This document shows positions 10,247 to 23,108 of a stretch of 64,000 bases of DNA, one piece after another. Each line of letters opens with the position of its first letter. The first letter of the stretch is position 1. The notes under the pieces were generated by a model that ran no database searches, was not told the origin of the DNA, and worked only from the letters and a program-made list of their open reading frames with translations. Source of the DNA: Oncomelania hupensis (taxonomy: Eukaryota; Mollusca; Gastropoda; Littorinimorpha; Pomatiopsidae); assembly GCA_036898135.1 (NCBI GenBank), contig JBAHVR010000293.1:270001-334000 (forward strand), given 5' to 3'. The position numbers were made by a program, and so were the translations under genes.

Positions 10247-11811
10247 CTATCCTGTCCCATAACCCGAAGGTCGTAGGGGCACCACAGATGATCGCTTAAC
10301 CAGCATACTCCATCTTTCTCTGTCCTCAGCAGCCCTCATGGCTTCGCTCAGTGTCAAACCAGTCCATTCTCGAATGTTGTCCTCCCACCTCTTTTTCGGT
10401 CTCCCCCTTCTTCTACCTCCTTGCACTGTGCCTTGCAGAATGGTCTTTGCAAGGCCTGATGATCTGGTGACGTGGCCATACCATCGGAGTTTCCGTTTCT
10501 TCACCACTGTGAGCAGGTCATCGTGTTGTCCAATGGCTTGTGTGATGGTCTGTCGGACTTCAACGTTGGTGATGTGTTGGGTATAGGAAATGCACAGAAG
10601 TCTTCTGTAGCACCTCATCTCCATGCTTTGTATTCTTCGTTGGAGATCTGCTGTGAGGGTCCATGCTTCGCAAGCATATAGGAAGATGGAGATGACCAGA
10701 GAGCGCAGCAGTCTTACTTTGGAATGTAGACTGATGGTTCTGTCTTTCCAAATGGGCTTCAACCTTGTCAGGGCAGCAGTTGTTTTGTGCGATCCTGGAG
10801 AGGACTTCCTGTCGAGACCCATTGTCTGACACAATGGCTCCTAAATATTTGAAGCTGTGCACTGTGTTGAGGGATTGGCCTTGTACTTTGATGTCCGTGT
10901 TGATGCCATTGGTGTTGTTGGTCATCATTTTGGTCTTCTCTGCACTTATTTCCATTCCATAAGCTCTGGAGGTGGTGTCAAGCCTCTGTACAAGCTGTTC
11001 AAGTTCTTGTTCCTCTCCAGCCAATCCATCAATATCATCCGCAAAACGAAGATTGGAGATTGCTCTGCCCCCTATGCTGACTGTGCCTTCGTGATCTGCA
11101 AGAGCATCTGACATGATGCGCTCTAGGAAGATGTTGAAGAGTGTTGGGAGAGTAGGCATCCTTGACGCACACCGATTGTTGTTCTGAACCAGTTCCCGAT
11201 GACGCTGTTATGGAGGACTGCACTGGTAGCCTTGTCATACAGGCTTTTGATGACTTCTATAATTTTAGGGCTGATGTTGTACACTTTCATGGTTGCCCAT
11301 AGAGCTGCATGCCAGACTCGGTCAAATGCCTTCTTGAAGTCTATGAACACATGATATAGATGTTTTGGTGCTGTAGGTATTTCTCACAGATTATTCTGAG
11401 GTTGAAAATCTGTTCAGTGGTACTTCGCCCTGCCATGAATCCTGCTTGTTCTTCAGCTATGATTTGTTCAGCTTGTGGTTTCAACCTGTTGAGTATTATT
11501 TTCAGGAGGACCTTGCTGGGATGGCTGATGAGGCTGATGGTGCGGTAATTTTCACACTCCTGAAGGTTACCTTTTTTGGGAAGAGTGATGACAAGCGACT
11601 GGGTCCATGGTGTAGGCCATTCCCCACTCTGCCAGATCTTGTTACAGATAATGGTGAGAGCATCAGTCATCGCTTCTCCTCCTGCTTGTAGCAGTTCCGC
11701 TGGTATGTTGTCCACTCCCGCTGACTTCCCTTTCTTCAGCGATTGCACTGCTGCCTCAACTTCTTCCCGGAGAATTGGGAGGATTCTTCTTCTTCTCTGC
11801 TCTCGGGACAT
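10247..11811 (-). pseudogene. RTE reverse transcriptase region, frameshifted
   Basis: The pieces in order are: 11811-11341 (KSAGVDNIPAELLQAGGEA, KKGNLQECENYRTISL, EEQAGFMAGRSTTEQI), 11350-11123 (FIDFKKAFDRVWH, GVRQGCLLS), 11159-10560 (LRFADDIDGLAGEEQ, the catalytic Asp-Asp motif; EISAEKTKMM) and 10834-10247 (AWTLTADLQRRIQSMEMRCY, LRWYGHVTR, RRRGRPKKRWEDNIREW). These are standard RTE motifs with a C-terminal region as in RTE elements. At least three frame changes separate them, so no full enzyme is made from this copy. Confidence 0.88.
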
Positions 11812-13508
11812 GCTAGAACTGATGGGTCTCCATTTGGTGTATGGTTGTAAAGGTCAGAGCAGTACTCTGTCCATCTGTCCAAGACTTCTTGTTCTTCTGT
11901 AAGGCAAATGCCAGACTTGCTTTGGATAGTGGAGACTTTGGGCTGTTTAACACTTGTCAGCCGCTTCACAGTCTGGTAGGCCTTCTTGCTGTTGTTCTTG
12001 TTCAGATTGTTCTCTATTTCCTGGCATTGATCTTCTATCCAGTTCTCCTTTGCTGTGCGCATGCCTTTTCGGATGTCATTGTTGATTTTTCGGTAGACAT
12101 CAGCTCCCTGTGAGGTGTTCTTTTTCTTTTTTAACTCTCTTCGTTTATCACACAGATCCAAAAGTTCAGGTGTGATCCACGGCTTCTTCTTTGGTCGGTG
12201 CTTGCCAAGGATCTCAGTGGCGGCATCTGTTACAGCTGAGTTGAAGGTATTGGTCATGGTGTTGACATCTACTTCGCCTGCCCCAAAAATAAGCAGTGGT
12301 GCAAATTTCCCTCCAATTGTGGCCTGAAATATTTTTGCCACCTCCGGGTCTTGCAGTTTGTCCAGGTCGAACTTCAGCCTAGTGCACTTTGCTGTATTTA
12401 CTCTCTTCAAATGGAGCCGGAAAGACATCATCACGAGATCGTGGTCACTTCCAATGTCTGCTCCTGGAAAAGTGCGTGTCCTGCCAATGTTGATGCTTGA
12501 TCTGAAGCGTTTCTTGACCATGATGTAGTCGATCTGGTTGTGATGTTCCCCGCCGGGACTGTGCCATGTCCATCGTCTGGATTTTTTGTGGAGACCAAGC
12601 GTGTTTGCCAGTACCAGATTGTTGTATCTGGCAAACTCCAATAGCCTCAGACCCCTGTCATTTGTCTCGTTGTTGCAGTGGGGTCCGCATGTGTCTCCCC
12701 AGTTGTGGTGCGCATCTTGGCCAACCTTGGCATTCCAGTCGCCTTGCACTATGACTATGTCCTTCTTCGGCACTTGGTCAAGGGCCGCCTGTATATTTTC
12801 ATAAAAATCCTCCACTTCGCTGTCTTCATAGTCTGATGTTGGAGCATAGGCCTGGATGATGGTAATGTTGAAAGGGGTTGCTCTCAGACGGATGGTAATG
12901 AGTCTACTGGAGACTGGGCGGCAACCCATGACAGTGGCTAGAATGTTCTTGTGGACCAAGAATCCAACGCCGTGTTCGTGCCTGTCATCTCTACCGCTGA
13001 AATAGAGCTTGTGGCCTTTGTCAGTCGTTGTTTCACCTAGGCCTTTCCAGCGCAGTTCGCTGATACCTAGAACGTTCCATCGATAGTGGTCCAGCTCGTG
13101 GGCCAGTTCTTCTAATTTTCCTTCCGCAGTTAGGGTCCTGACATTCCAGGTTCCTATGACGATGTTGTTTCTCGTGCGGATCTTGCTAATTTGTCCATCA
13201 GTAGCATACTTTTCACCTCCGTCCTGGTGGCCAACGGAAGGCGCGGTCCTTGTGTAGCCGGGCGACGACCGATCCGGCATGGAATTAGTGGATAGCCTCA
13301 TCATGTGTTGTGTCTTGGGCAAAAAAAGACCTGGCAGGGCCCATTCCTCTCCAGGCTGTTGGCCACAGCCGAAATCCACGAATACAGTGTGGCTCGCCTT
13401 GGCCCTGAGCACGTGGTCGTTGAACCTGTAGTAACGTGAGGTTCCTCCGCCCTGGCCGGTGACTTCTGTGTAGAAGACTTTCGCCCAGTGATGCCGTGCT
13501 AACATCAC
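11736..13508 (-). CDS. RTE endonuclease and N-terminal ORF2 region
   Basis: This 590-residue frame has an apurinic/apyrimidinic-type endonuclease (exonuclease-endonuclease-phosphatase fold). Visible motifs are VIGTWNVRTL (about residue 117), LGISELRW with the metal-binding Glu, IVQGDWNAKVG, DYIMVKKRF and IGSDHDLVMM with the catalytic Asp-His. It nicks target DNA for retrotransposition. The ~110 residues before it are unassigned. Such frames are often labelled craniofacial development protein 2-like in mollusc gene sets; here the flanking reverse transcriptase and target duplications show it belongs to a LINE. It shifts frame at the C-terminus just before the reverse transcriptase. Confidence 0.88.
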   Translation of the reverse strand: MMLARHHWAKVFYTEVTGQGGGTSRYYRFNDHVLRAKASHTVFVDFGCGQQPGEEWALPGLFLPKTQHMMRLSTNSMPDRSSPGYTRTAPSVGHQDGGEKYATDGQISKIRTRNNIVIGTWNVRTLTAEGKLEELAHELDHYRWNVLGISELRWKGLGETTTDKGHKLYFSGRDDRHEHGVGFLVHKNILATVMGCRPVSSRLITIRLRATPFNITIIQAYAPTSDYEDSEVEDFYENIQAALDQVPKKDIVIVQGDWNAKVGQDAHHNWGDTCGPHCNNETNDRGLRLLEFARYNNLVLANTLGLHKKSRRWTWHSPGGEHHNQIDYIMVKKRFRSSINIGRTRTFPGADIGSDHDLVMMSFRLHLKRVNTAKCTRLKFDLDKLQDPEVAKIFQATIGGKFAPLLIFGAGEVDVNTMTNTFNSAVTDAATEILGKHRPKKKPWITPELLDLCDKRRELKKKKNTSQGADVYRKINNDIRKGMRTAKENWIEDQCQEIENNLNKNNSKKAYQTVKRLTSVKQPKVSTIQSKSGICLTEEQEVLDRWTEYCSDLYNHTPNGDPSVLACPESREEEESSQFSGKKLRQQCNR

Positions 13509-13550
13509 CCCTGTTAGTCGCCTCTTACGACACGCCGGGAAACGTTGGGT

Positions 13551-14729
13551 CTATTCTATTTGCCCGAACCCACAGAGCACCCAAACATATTTGTCAATAA
13601 AAATTAACTCATCATTTTGTTTTGGCGTACACATATTATCAGCTGGAAAAACTACAGATAAGACGACAGGCAAATGTCCAGAGTCAGTTCTATCACAAAC
13701 AGTCAAATTACATTTATCAAGAACAACGGCAAATAATTCAGCAGACATCAAAAAGTAATCAATAACACTGCAACCATTGTCACTGATGAACGTGAAGCGG
13801 CCTTCTTGGTCGCCATAACACATTCCATTTAAAATACATAAATCCAGAACAGTGCACATACTCAACAAAGATTTGCCAAAACTATTTACCGTTGAATCTT
13901 GAGAGCGTCTACTAACAATATCATTATCATCACTCAGATTATCAAAAAGGTCTGGGTCAGCGTTTACAGTCTGTGAAATATTGGAAGTGCGACTATTCAG
14001 GTCACCAGAGATAAGGACAAAATAGTCATGATCCATAAGAGCCGAATCTAAAAGACAGTTTTCCAACATATTAATCCCATCACCCTCAATTTCTACAGAA
14101 GAGTAATATTTTGAACCTTCAGGCGGCGCATAAGCACACACATACAAAACATCTTTGCCCAAACCAAATAAAGATTTATCAATCACAAACAATAGGAAAA
14201 AACCAGTGTTTACATTGATTTCTGTGACATAAGGTAAAAACTCATTTTTCACAAAACAAATGACACCACCAGAGGGCCTTCCTGTATCAGACAATTTTTT
14301 AGAGGGTTGACAAAAAGCTTTGTAACCAGGCAGAAAATCGTCCTGTAAAGAGACACTAAAAGTTTCTACCAGGCAGACAAAACTAAAGGAAGAAATAAAG
14401 TGAAGAAAATCTCCATCACACAACTTCGAAGCCAAACCATTAATATTCCAGTTCAAAAAGGAAAAAGACCTATCATGCAAAAAAATGTCTTCAACACTAT
14501 CATCATCTGACAGCGCCCCAAACAACGACTCGTTAAAAACACTACATGTAGGCCTTAGCCTATGATCATTGTGAGTTACTGCGCTAGTGTGCGTACCAAA
14601 CAAGCGTGCACTTGAACTACTATCAACGTCTTGCAATCCATTCATAAAACCCGTTACACAACCATCATTAGGAGCACGTGAACAATGTACTATTGAATAA
14701 TCGGTTGCACACGGTTTCTGCAACCCCAA
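13551..14729 (-). CDS. LINE-A ORF2, endonuclease part (truncated by RTE insertion)
   Basis: The 392-residue frame contains FLNWNINGLASKL, VCLVETF, YAPPEGSKYY, LISGDLNSR, SVIDYFLMS and DSGHLPVVLS, the ordered motifs of a LINE AP-like endonuclease. The last 15 or so residues and the stop codon come from the inserted RTE element, whose target duplication starts at 13591. Before the insertion the frame ran on into the linker at 10230. The first ~90 residues, rich in Ser and Asp, have no recognised domain. The start is uncertain. Confidence 0.82.
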   Translation of the reverse strand: MGLQKPCATDYSIVHCSRAPNDGCVTGFMNGLQDVDSSSSARLFGTHTSAVTHNDHRLRPTCSVFNESLFGALSDDDSVEDIFLHDRSFSFLNWNINGLASKLCDGDFLHFISSFSFVCLVETFSVSLQDDFLPGYKAFCQPSKKLSDTGRPSGGVICFVKNEFLPYVTEINVNTGFFLLFVIDKSLFGLGKDVLYVCAYAPPEGSKYYSSVEIEGDGINMLENCLLDSALMDHDYFVLISGDLNSRTSNISQTVNADPDLFDNLSDDNDIVSRRSQDSTVNSFGKSLLSMCTVLDLCILNGMCYGDQEGRFTFISDNGCSVIDYFLMSAELFAVVLDKCNLTVCDRTDSGHLPVVLSVVFPADNMCTPKQNDELIFIDKYVWVLCGFGQIE

Positions 14730-14855
14730 ACACTTGGCAGCGACAGGTAAATCAACACTGGAGTTTACAAAATCACGGCAATTTCCTTTATCGTAACAGT
14801 TTACACAATTACACAGTACATGCAGTTTTTGACAATGTGCGGGGCGGCCACAACC

Positions 14856-16085
<1,230 letters not shown>

Positions 16086-16158
16086 CGAAGTCGAAACCTT
16101 TAATAGGATAATAGCATTAGGTCCTATGGACCTGTCTTACAGCTAGTCCTTAATAAAA

Positions 16159-16193
<35 letters not shown>

Positions 16194-16405
16194 AGAACAA
16201 ACAAAATAATTAACATAAGATTGATTGCAAACTAACACAAACCTTAACAATGGTAAGAATTAAAAAAAATTACTAAGAAAATTAATGTACCGAAATACAC
16301 ATACTCCCTCCCCCCACCTTCCTTCAATACCCCTTTCCTACTCCCACTCTCCCCACCCCCTCCACCACAACCACACACATACACAAGCTATTTGAATATG
16401 AATAT

Positions 16406-16442
<37 letters not shown>

Positions 16443-16499
16443 TTGATACCGGGGTAGTATTGTAGATGGCTTCATCGAGTTTTTTTCCTTCACCGGTAC

Positions 16500-16563
<64 letters not shown>

Positions 16564-16755
16564 GGTAGTCTTCTTCTTCTTCTTCTTCTTTCTTGGAATC
16601 ATAGCCAATAAGGGAAGTATAGACAATGGTCCAGATTGAACAGATCTGTAACATTTTTTTTTTTTTGGGGGGGGGGGGAAGGGTGAGGACGTTTAGAGAA
16701 TCATGGGACGGGGGATAGGGTGTCGTATGCTACATGCTTGATGCGATCGTGTTTT
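16086..16755. repeat. No gene; poly(A), (GA)n, (GTT)n and (CTT)n tracts
   Basis: Low-complexity blocks are poly(A) about 16163-16191, (GA)n about 16411-16438, (GTT)n 16501-16564, (CTT)n about 16568-16590 and poly(T)/poly(G) about 16653-16678. No host coding signal is seen. Confidence 0.8.
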
Positions 16756-17359
16756 TGTTACACTCGGTTTGATGATGGTGTTTTCTTTATCAGTATCTGA
16801 TTCAGCCCCGATGCTTGAATTCCTGATAGTTGTGTAACTCAGATTCGTTTATTTACGCAGCCCGCTCAATCAGCATACAAGTCACAAAGTCGACCTATGA
16901 AGTTTTCCACTTTTATTCAGCATACATCAACAACTGCATACAATTCTCAACTCAACTCAACAACCTCACAAAACACACGGAGCATCGAATATATAATTTT
17001 TTTTCTCCTTCGGGATGACGACAGGTCGTTCTAGAAAATGACGCATTACAACCAACCAATCAGAATTAAAGATCGTCATCACTGACTTACGTCATACTTC
17101 TCTCTTCCTGCCAAAAGAATGTTCTCCATTATCTACGACCATCAAGAAACTTCGATCGATAGTAAACAAACAGATCCAGAAAATTCTCCAACAATATCGA
17201 CTAACGAAAATTATCAACGTTATACAAAGCCTCTCCTAACAACAATGCAAACTCAAATCAAATGTAAATAAACTCTATTATTGAATACTTTGCAAATCGA
17301 AACGATTAGATCTATCGTGCGCGTTTCCGACGCACTACCATTCGCATTTCAACGTAACA
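16756..17359 (-). mobile_element. Solo LTR, family S, copy 3
   Basis: This 604-bp unit is in reverse orientation to copies 1 and 2 and starts on the plus strand TGTTACACTCGG. It is flanked by the exact 5-bp duplication GTTTT (16751-16755, 17360-17364). On the minus strand it has the shared blocks CGCGCACGATAGATCT, CAGTGATGACGA and GCTGAATAAA (polyadenylation signal). Confidence 0.88.
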
Positions 17360-17389
17360 GTTTTATTCCCATTACTTTGGTGAGAGTAT

Positions 17390-17491
<102 letters not shown>

Positions 17492-17575
17492 TTCTATCTA
17501 TCTCCCTGTCTCACTGTCCTCTCTGTCTCTCTCCGTCATCTCTGTCTCTCTCTCTTTTTGTCTCTCTCTGTCTCT

Positions 17576-18083
17576 TTTTGTGTATATTTGTTTGCCGTCT
17601 ATATTTCTGTTTTTATTTATTTGATTTCATCTCATCGTTGTTTTCCTCTCGCCTCGTTGTTTTACTGTTGAGGTGTAATCACCTAGTTTCTCCAACCTTC
17701 ATTTTTCTCTGCCCCAAAATTCATCAGTCGTCGGCAAACGTTTTACCTGTCACCCTCAGAAGCCTACGGAAGTAGTTTTTTTTCCCCCAAGGCCAGGTAT
17801 TATTGTCTACTTTCGTCAAGACGTTTTACATCATTACAACCTTTTTAAGGTACTTTGTTTCTTAAAAAATTCTATCAACAATATTCTGCTTCTTTCAGCT
17901 TCCTGACCCACCTTCCCCGTTTTACCCCTTCCTCCACACAACCTTGCCCCTTCCCACCCCTCAGCGACAGTTTATGACGTGCAGATTTATACTTGGTTAT
18001 TATGAAACAATTTCTGACGTCACCATTACGCCACATTTTTCCTGCTTCTCTTTCGCCCTTTCGAGATACAGTAATATAAAATT
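17576..18083. other. No gene recognised
   Basis: T-rich unique-looking sequence without coding features. Confidence 0.35.
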
Positions 18084-18096
18084 CGGACCAGTGTAA

Positions 18097-18392
18097 AAAA
18101 GACAAAAGGTAAAGGTGATCCCATAGCCTTGTGGCCGTAGGGGAGCGTGATGTTGGAGATCACACTTATCTTGGGCCAGCGTAATGAGGGTGATGCCCAT
18201 CTCTCTCCCTCGCTGCTTTACCTTCCCCACCCTTAAGAGAGTAGGTACTCAGTCACATTTGAGTCAACTGGGGGCGTTGTTGTTTGTCGCTTCACGTTTT
18301 GCGGTCACCCATCCAAGTGCTAACCGCACTGGACGGTGCTGAATTTACGACACAGTAGCGAGTGCTCCAACCACTGCGCTATCCGACACCCC
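18097..18392 (-). mobile_element. SINE-C (tRNA-like head fused to a 5S rRNA-like segment), copy 1
   Basis: The minus strand begins GGGTGTCGGATAGCGCAGTG, a tRNA-like start with an A-box. In place of a tRNA B-box there is a ~46-base segment (18301-18346 on the plus strand) that resembles the internal control region of 5S rRNA, and a ~200-base body follows. The exact 13-bp duplication CGGACCAGTGTAA lies on both sides (18084-18096, 18393-18405), proving retroposition. Other copies are 26882-27172 and 59597-59867. Confidence 0.85.
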
Positions 18393-18404
18393 CGGACCAG
18401 TGTA

Positions 18405-18490
18405 ATCGTTGTTATATAGATCTAGTGCAGTTCCAGCTCAAGAGCTGCTCAAGGCGCTGTGGGGATAACAGGATCTAACGCAAACCGCAG
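18405..18490 (-). mobile_element. SINE-B 3' fragment
   Basis: On the minus strand this carries GTTAGATCCTG, GCCTTGAGCAGCTCTTGAGCT-like and the TATATAACAACG end of SINE-B. Confidence 0.6.
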
Positions 18491-18967
18491 CAGTTCCGTA
18501 AGTCGGTATATTTGCGGCATTCTGATTTTTTTTTCTCCTTTTCTGACGCTGGCGTCTGTCATCAACATTGACTCACACTGCGTTACTTTGCAACAGTCTC
18601 TGACGTCTCCCTCATAATCCATCCGGTTCTCGCGTCAATTACTAGTCCAGAAAGACTTCTTCAACGACTGGGGGGTCAGAATGCATCAAGCCGAGGGTTC
18701 GGTGGAGTCTGTACAATGGTCGATTAGGCTGGAGTTCACAGTGAAATGATGTACGTTAGATTCTGCAAAGGTTGTGACAGCTGCTGCTGGGCAGTGCCAC
18801 CAACACCCGTTGTATAGCAGAGATAACAATGCACGACGTCACCGTTGGCCGATACATTATAGCTGAGACATAAGCCCCTACGTTCTACATTAGTCCGGCG
18901 ATTGCCTCAGGAGTGTCAGACAGGCTGTATGATTGGGGTGGCCATGTGTTGAGAGCATCGCAATAGC

Positions 18968-18969
<2 letters not shown>
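18491..18969. other. No gene recognised
   Basis: Mixed-composition sequence without a usable reading frame or a repeat I can place. Confidence 0.3.

Positions 18970-19048
<79 letters not shown>
18970..19048 (+). repeat. (AAT)n microsatellite
   Basis: Pure AAT triplets. Confidence 0.97.
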
Positions 19049-19049
<1 letters not shown>

Positions 19050-19690
19050 ACAGATTTAGATAGCGCACATATCTCACGCTAACATGGCGGTTCACGGCGC
19101 CTAGTTGGTAGAGGTTTTGCTTGACGGACTTGCTCTTACCGTTTCCGTGGACCCAAGTGTTCCATTGGACGAACCAAATCTAGCTTTGTCCCTAAATCCA
19201 TCCAACTATTAAACAAACGTTAATATGTGTATCTGAGAAGGAATAGAAGCGTGTTATGGTGTGCGTGTTTGTGTGTGACTTTGTGTATTGTGTGCGCGCG
19301 CGTGTGTGTGTGTATGTGCCTGTGCGTTGGATTGTCTTAATTTTTATCCCCTTCAACTGTTTCCATTCGGGGACTTTTCGGATTTTAGTACTTTATTGTT
19401 GCCCCTTTCTTCGCGATAGTCTATGCATTTTTTTTGTTCAACCCTTTAATGAGTGAATGTTTGTAATTGTACTTTCGTACACATTTATTGCAATTTGTTA
19501 TAACACCACCAGCTAAAGTATATCTTACTCTCTCTGTTAAAGATAATAAAGTATTCTGGAATCTAATTGAATCTTTGAATCTTATTTTTTTCTTATGTGT
19601 AATGTCGCTCAGGTTGCGTCAGGCGACGGGCCGCTGTCATCATTGTAAGATTAACCAGCAGTTAAATTGTGCAAATGTTTGGAATCGCAA
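19049..19690. other. No gene recognised
   Basis: Includes a short GT-rich patch near 19254-19320. No coding signal is seen. Confidence 0.35.
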
Positions 19691-20850
19691 TACATTTTGT
19701 TTCATGCAAATGCAGTTCTATTTATGCAAATACAGTTCTATTTATGTAAATACAGTTCTATTTATGCAAATGCAGTTCTATTTATGCAAATGCAGTTCTA
19801 TTTATGCAAATACAGTTCTATTTATGCAAATACAGTTCTATTTATGCAAATGCAGTTCTATTTATGCAAATGCAGTTCTATTCATGCAAATACAGTTCTA
19901 TTTATGCAAATACAGTTCTATTTATGCAAATGCAGTTCTATTTATGCAAATACAGTTCTATTTATGCAAATGCAGTTCTATTTATGCAAATGCAGTTCTA
20001 TTTATGCAAATGCAGTTCTATTTATGCAAATACAGTTCTATTTATGCAAATACAGTTCTATTTATGCAAATGCAGTTCTATTTATGCAAATGCAGTTCTA
20101 TTCATGCAAATACAGTTCTATTTATGCAAATACAGTTCTATTTATGCAAATGCAGTTCTATTTATGCAAATACAGTTCTATTTATGCAAATGCAGTTCTA
20201 TTTATGCAAATGCAGTTCTATTTATGCAAATGCAGTTCTATTTATGCAAATACAGTTCTATTTATGCAGTTCTATTTATGCAAATGCAGTTCTATTTATG
20301 CAAATACAGTTCTATTTATGCAAATGCAGTTCTATTTATGCAAATGCAGTTCTATTTATGCAAATACAGTTCTATTTATGCAAATGCAGTTCTATTTATG
20401 CAAATGCAGTTCTATTTATGCAAATACAGTTCTATTTATGCAAATATGCAAATGCAGTTCTGTTTATGCAAATACAGTTCTATTTATGCAAATATGCAAA
20501 TGCAGTTCTATTTATGCAAATACAGTTCTATTTATGCAAATACAGTTCTATTTATGCAAATACAGTTCTATTTATGCAAATGCAGTTCTATTTATGCAAA
20601 TGCAGTTCTATTTATGTAAATGCAGTTATATTTATGCAAATACAGTTCTATTTATGTAAATGCAGTTCTATTTATGCAAATGCAGTTCTATTTATGCAAA
20701 TGCAGTTCTATTGATGCAAATACAGTTCTATTTATGCAAATGCAGTTCTATTTATGCAAATGCAGTTCTATTGATGCAAATACAGTTCTATTTACAAAAG
20801 TAATCCGCCAGTGTCACTAGGGAGTTACTTTTCATCCACCCGGAAGCTGT
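19691..20850 (+). repeat. Octamer minisatellite: about 54 copies of a 20-bp unit
   Basis: The unit is TTTATGCAAATRCAGTTCTA. Every unit carries ATGCAAAT or a one-base variant of this octamer, which is the consensus site of POU-domain (Oct) factors (established). R alternates between G and A in an irregular order. Odd units are a 14-bp one near 20261, two with a doubled octamer near 20440 and 20485, and Cys/Asp-like single changes near the end. The array occupies 19701-20794; the flanks (TTTCATG before, TTTACAAAAGTAAT...GGGAGTTACTTTTCATCCACC after) are the two halves of the ~75-bp dispersed repeat. The long ORFs in all three frames exist because the unit has no stop codon. Confidence 0.95.
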
Positions 20851-21100
20851 TAGGTTCTGAATGGTTCTGTCTGCCCTGTACATTCACATTCGTGTGCAAC
20901 AGCTGTGAACGCTTAGTCAATTATATGCTTGTCTACCCCGGTTATTGAGAGGACAGGGCCTATACGGGTGTTGCGATGGCATTGATGTGGAGGTAGTGGG
21001 GTATCCATCCACACATAGTGTAACTTGAATATGTAACAGTTGGTGCGGGATGGGGGTGAGGGGGGGTGAGGAGGGGGAGTCTAGTCACGGTGTGCGTCCT

Positions 21101-21262
21101 ACCGCCGTAGCTCAGTTGGTAGAACGACCTCCTGGAACTCCGATGACACAGCTTCGAAACCCGTGTTTGGCAAGATGGAAAAACGAGCCTACTTGTCATT
21201 GTCCGTCTTAGCAGTCTGATTGCTCTGGTGGTTCAGTGTTGATTTAGGTCCCTAATACTCTG
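21101..21262 (+). mobile_element. SINE-D, tRNA-derived, 3'-truncated
   Basis: The head is CCGCCGTAGCTCAGTTGGTAG (A-box) with GCTTCGAAACCC as a degraded B-box. The body block TGATTGCTCTGGTGGTTCAG is shared with the copies at 23754 and 25663. Confidence 0.75.
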
Positions 21263-21641
21263 GATTAACAGTCTTTTTTTAAAATGTAGTTTTGTTTTTC
21301 TTCTGTGGTGAGCAGCTGCAACTCGGCAAGGCACTATTCGGTCGTCGTAATAACATGTAATGAGGCGAGAAACAATATCTTGTCATCGGTCGATGCCTGC
21401 TGGCCCGCATGGTTGCAAGATACGATTGTCACTGCCTGTAGAGTAAATAAGGTTCAGCTATAATCGTGTCAATAGCAAATAGCCGAAGTCTAAACTGGAC
21501 ATCAGCTGAACAATGCTTGGATATCACCTGGGCAGTTTAGCTTCTATATTAATTGTTATTGCCAAGTGTTCATTCAGAGAAAAAAACAACAACAAATATC
21601 CAAGGTTTATGACAATAGTTCAATTCGTCATGAACGTTCAT

Positions 21642-21645
<4 letters not shown>
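21263..21645. other. No gene recognised
   Basis: Nothing recognisable. Confidence 0.3.

Positions 21646-21722
<77 letters not shown>
21646..21722 (+). repeat. (GA)n microsatellite
   Basis: Pure GA run. Confidence 0.97.
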
Positions 21723-21725
<3 letters not shown>

Positions 21726-21986
21726 TACACTTTACACTTTAGACCTTAGACTTTATATTGTTTTATTAAATAAAGCAATTTGCTTATATCAGGGGGATGG
21801 GAGGGGGCGGAGGGTACAATATTAAATTAGAACAAACAAAACAACAAAACCGTCCATTTTGCCTGCAGTTTACGAATGTTGTTGTTTATAAAGTCTGATA
21901 TTTACAATATATATTATATCTAATTCACAATGCTATGCAGATCCAAACTCAATATTTATTACGTCATTTATCGATTATTTTGTCTT

Positions 21987-21990
<4 letters not shown>

Positions 21991-22034
<44 letters not shown>
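21991..22034 (+). repeat. (GA)n microsatellite
   Basis: GA run followed by a G-rich patch with a 14-base G run near 22054-22067. Confidence 0.95.
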
Positions 22035-22040
<6 letters not shown>

Positions 22041-22067
22041 AAAGGAAGGAAGATGGGGGGGGGGGGG

Positions 22068-22894
<827 letters not shown>

Positions 22895-23016
22895 GCGGGT
22901 ACTCCAGCCTATGACTAGACTCACCACGCTTTACATAGTCATTACATATAAATACATGCACTCGATCAAACATCACTTTTGCTACGATACACCGAAAGAC
23001 GTAACAGTAAAGGTAA

Positions 23017-23108
23017 AAACTATTTACAACTATGTACACAAATGACAAAAAAGACAAAAATAGACTATTTACAACTATGTACATAAATGACAAAAAAGAC
23101 AGAAATAG
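23017..23108 (+). repeat. Two-unit tandem repeat, ~46-bp unit
   Basis: CTATTTACAACTATGTACA plus AAATGACAAAAAAGACA occurs twice in a row. Confidence 0.7.

Larger units (their letters stand above)
10241..13580 (-). mobile_element. RTE-type LINE, full-length copy inserted in LINE-A
   Basis: The element is 3340 bp, flanked by the exact 11-bp duplication CCAAACATATT (10230-10240 and 13581-13591). Its 5' end on the minus strand begins near GTGCTCTGTGGGTTCGGG; its 3' end is GGGACAGGATAGGATAGG. One endonuclease frame (13508-11736) is open; the reverse transcriptase is broken into four frames (11811-10247). The copy at 34548-46078 has the same ends and, once its own insertion is removed, nearly the same length (about 3342 bp), confirming the full-length size. 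Confidence 0.92.

Noticed and set aside
11736..13508. Host gene of the craniofacial development protein 2-like kind
   Set aside because: The frame is an RTE endonuclease: reverse transcriptase follows it, and the whole is bounded by an 11-bp target duplication.
19467..20820. ORFs of 415, 330 and 271 codons in all three plus frames
   Set aside because: They are the stop-free 20-bp minisatellite read in three frames; no non-repeat coding sequence supports them.
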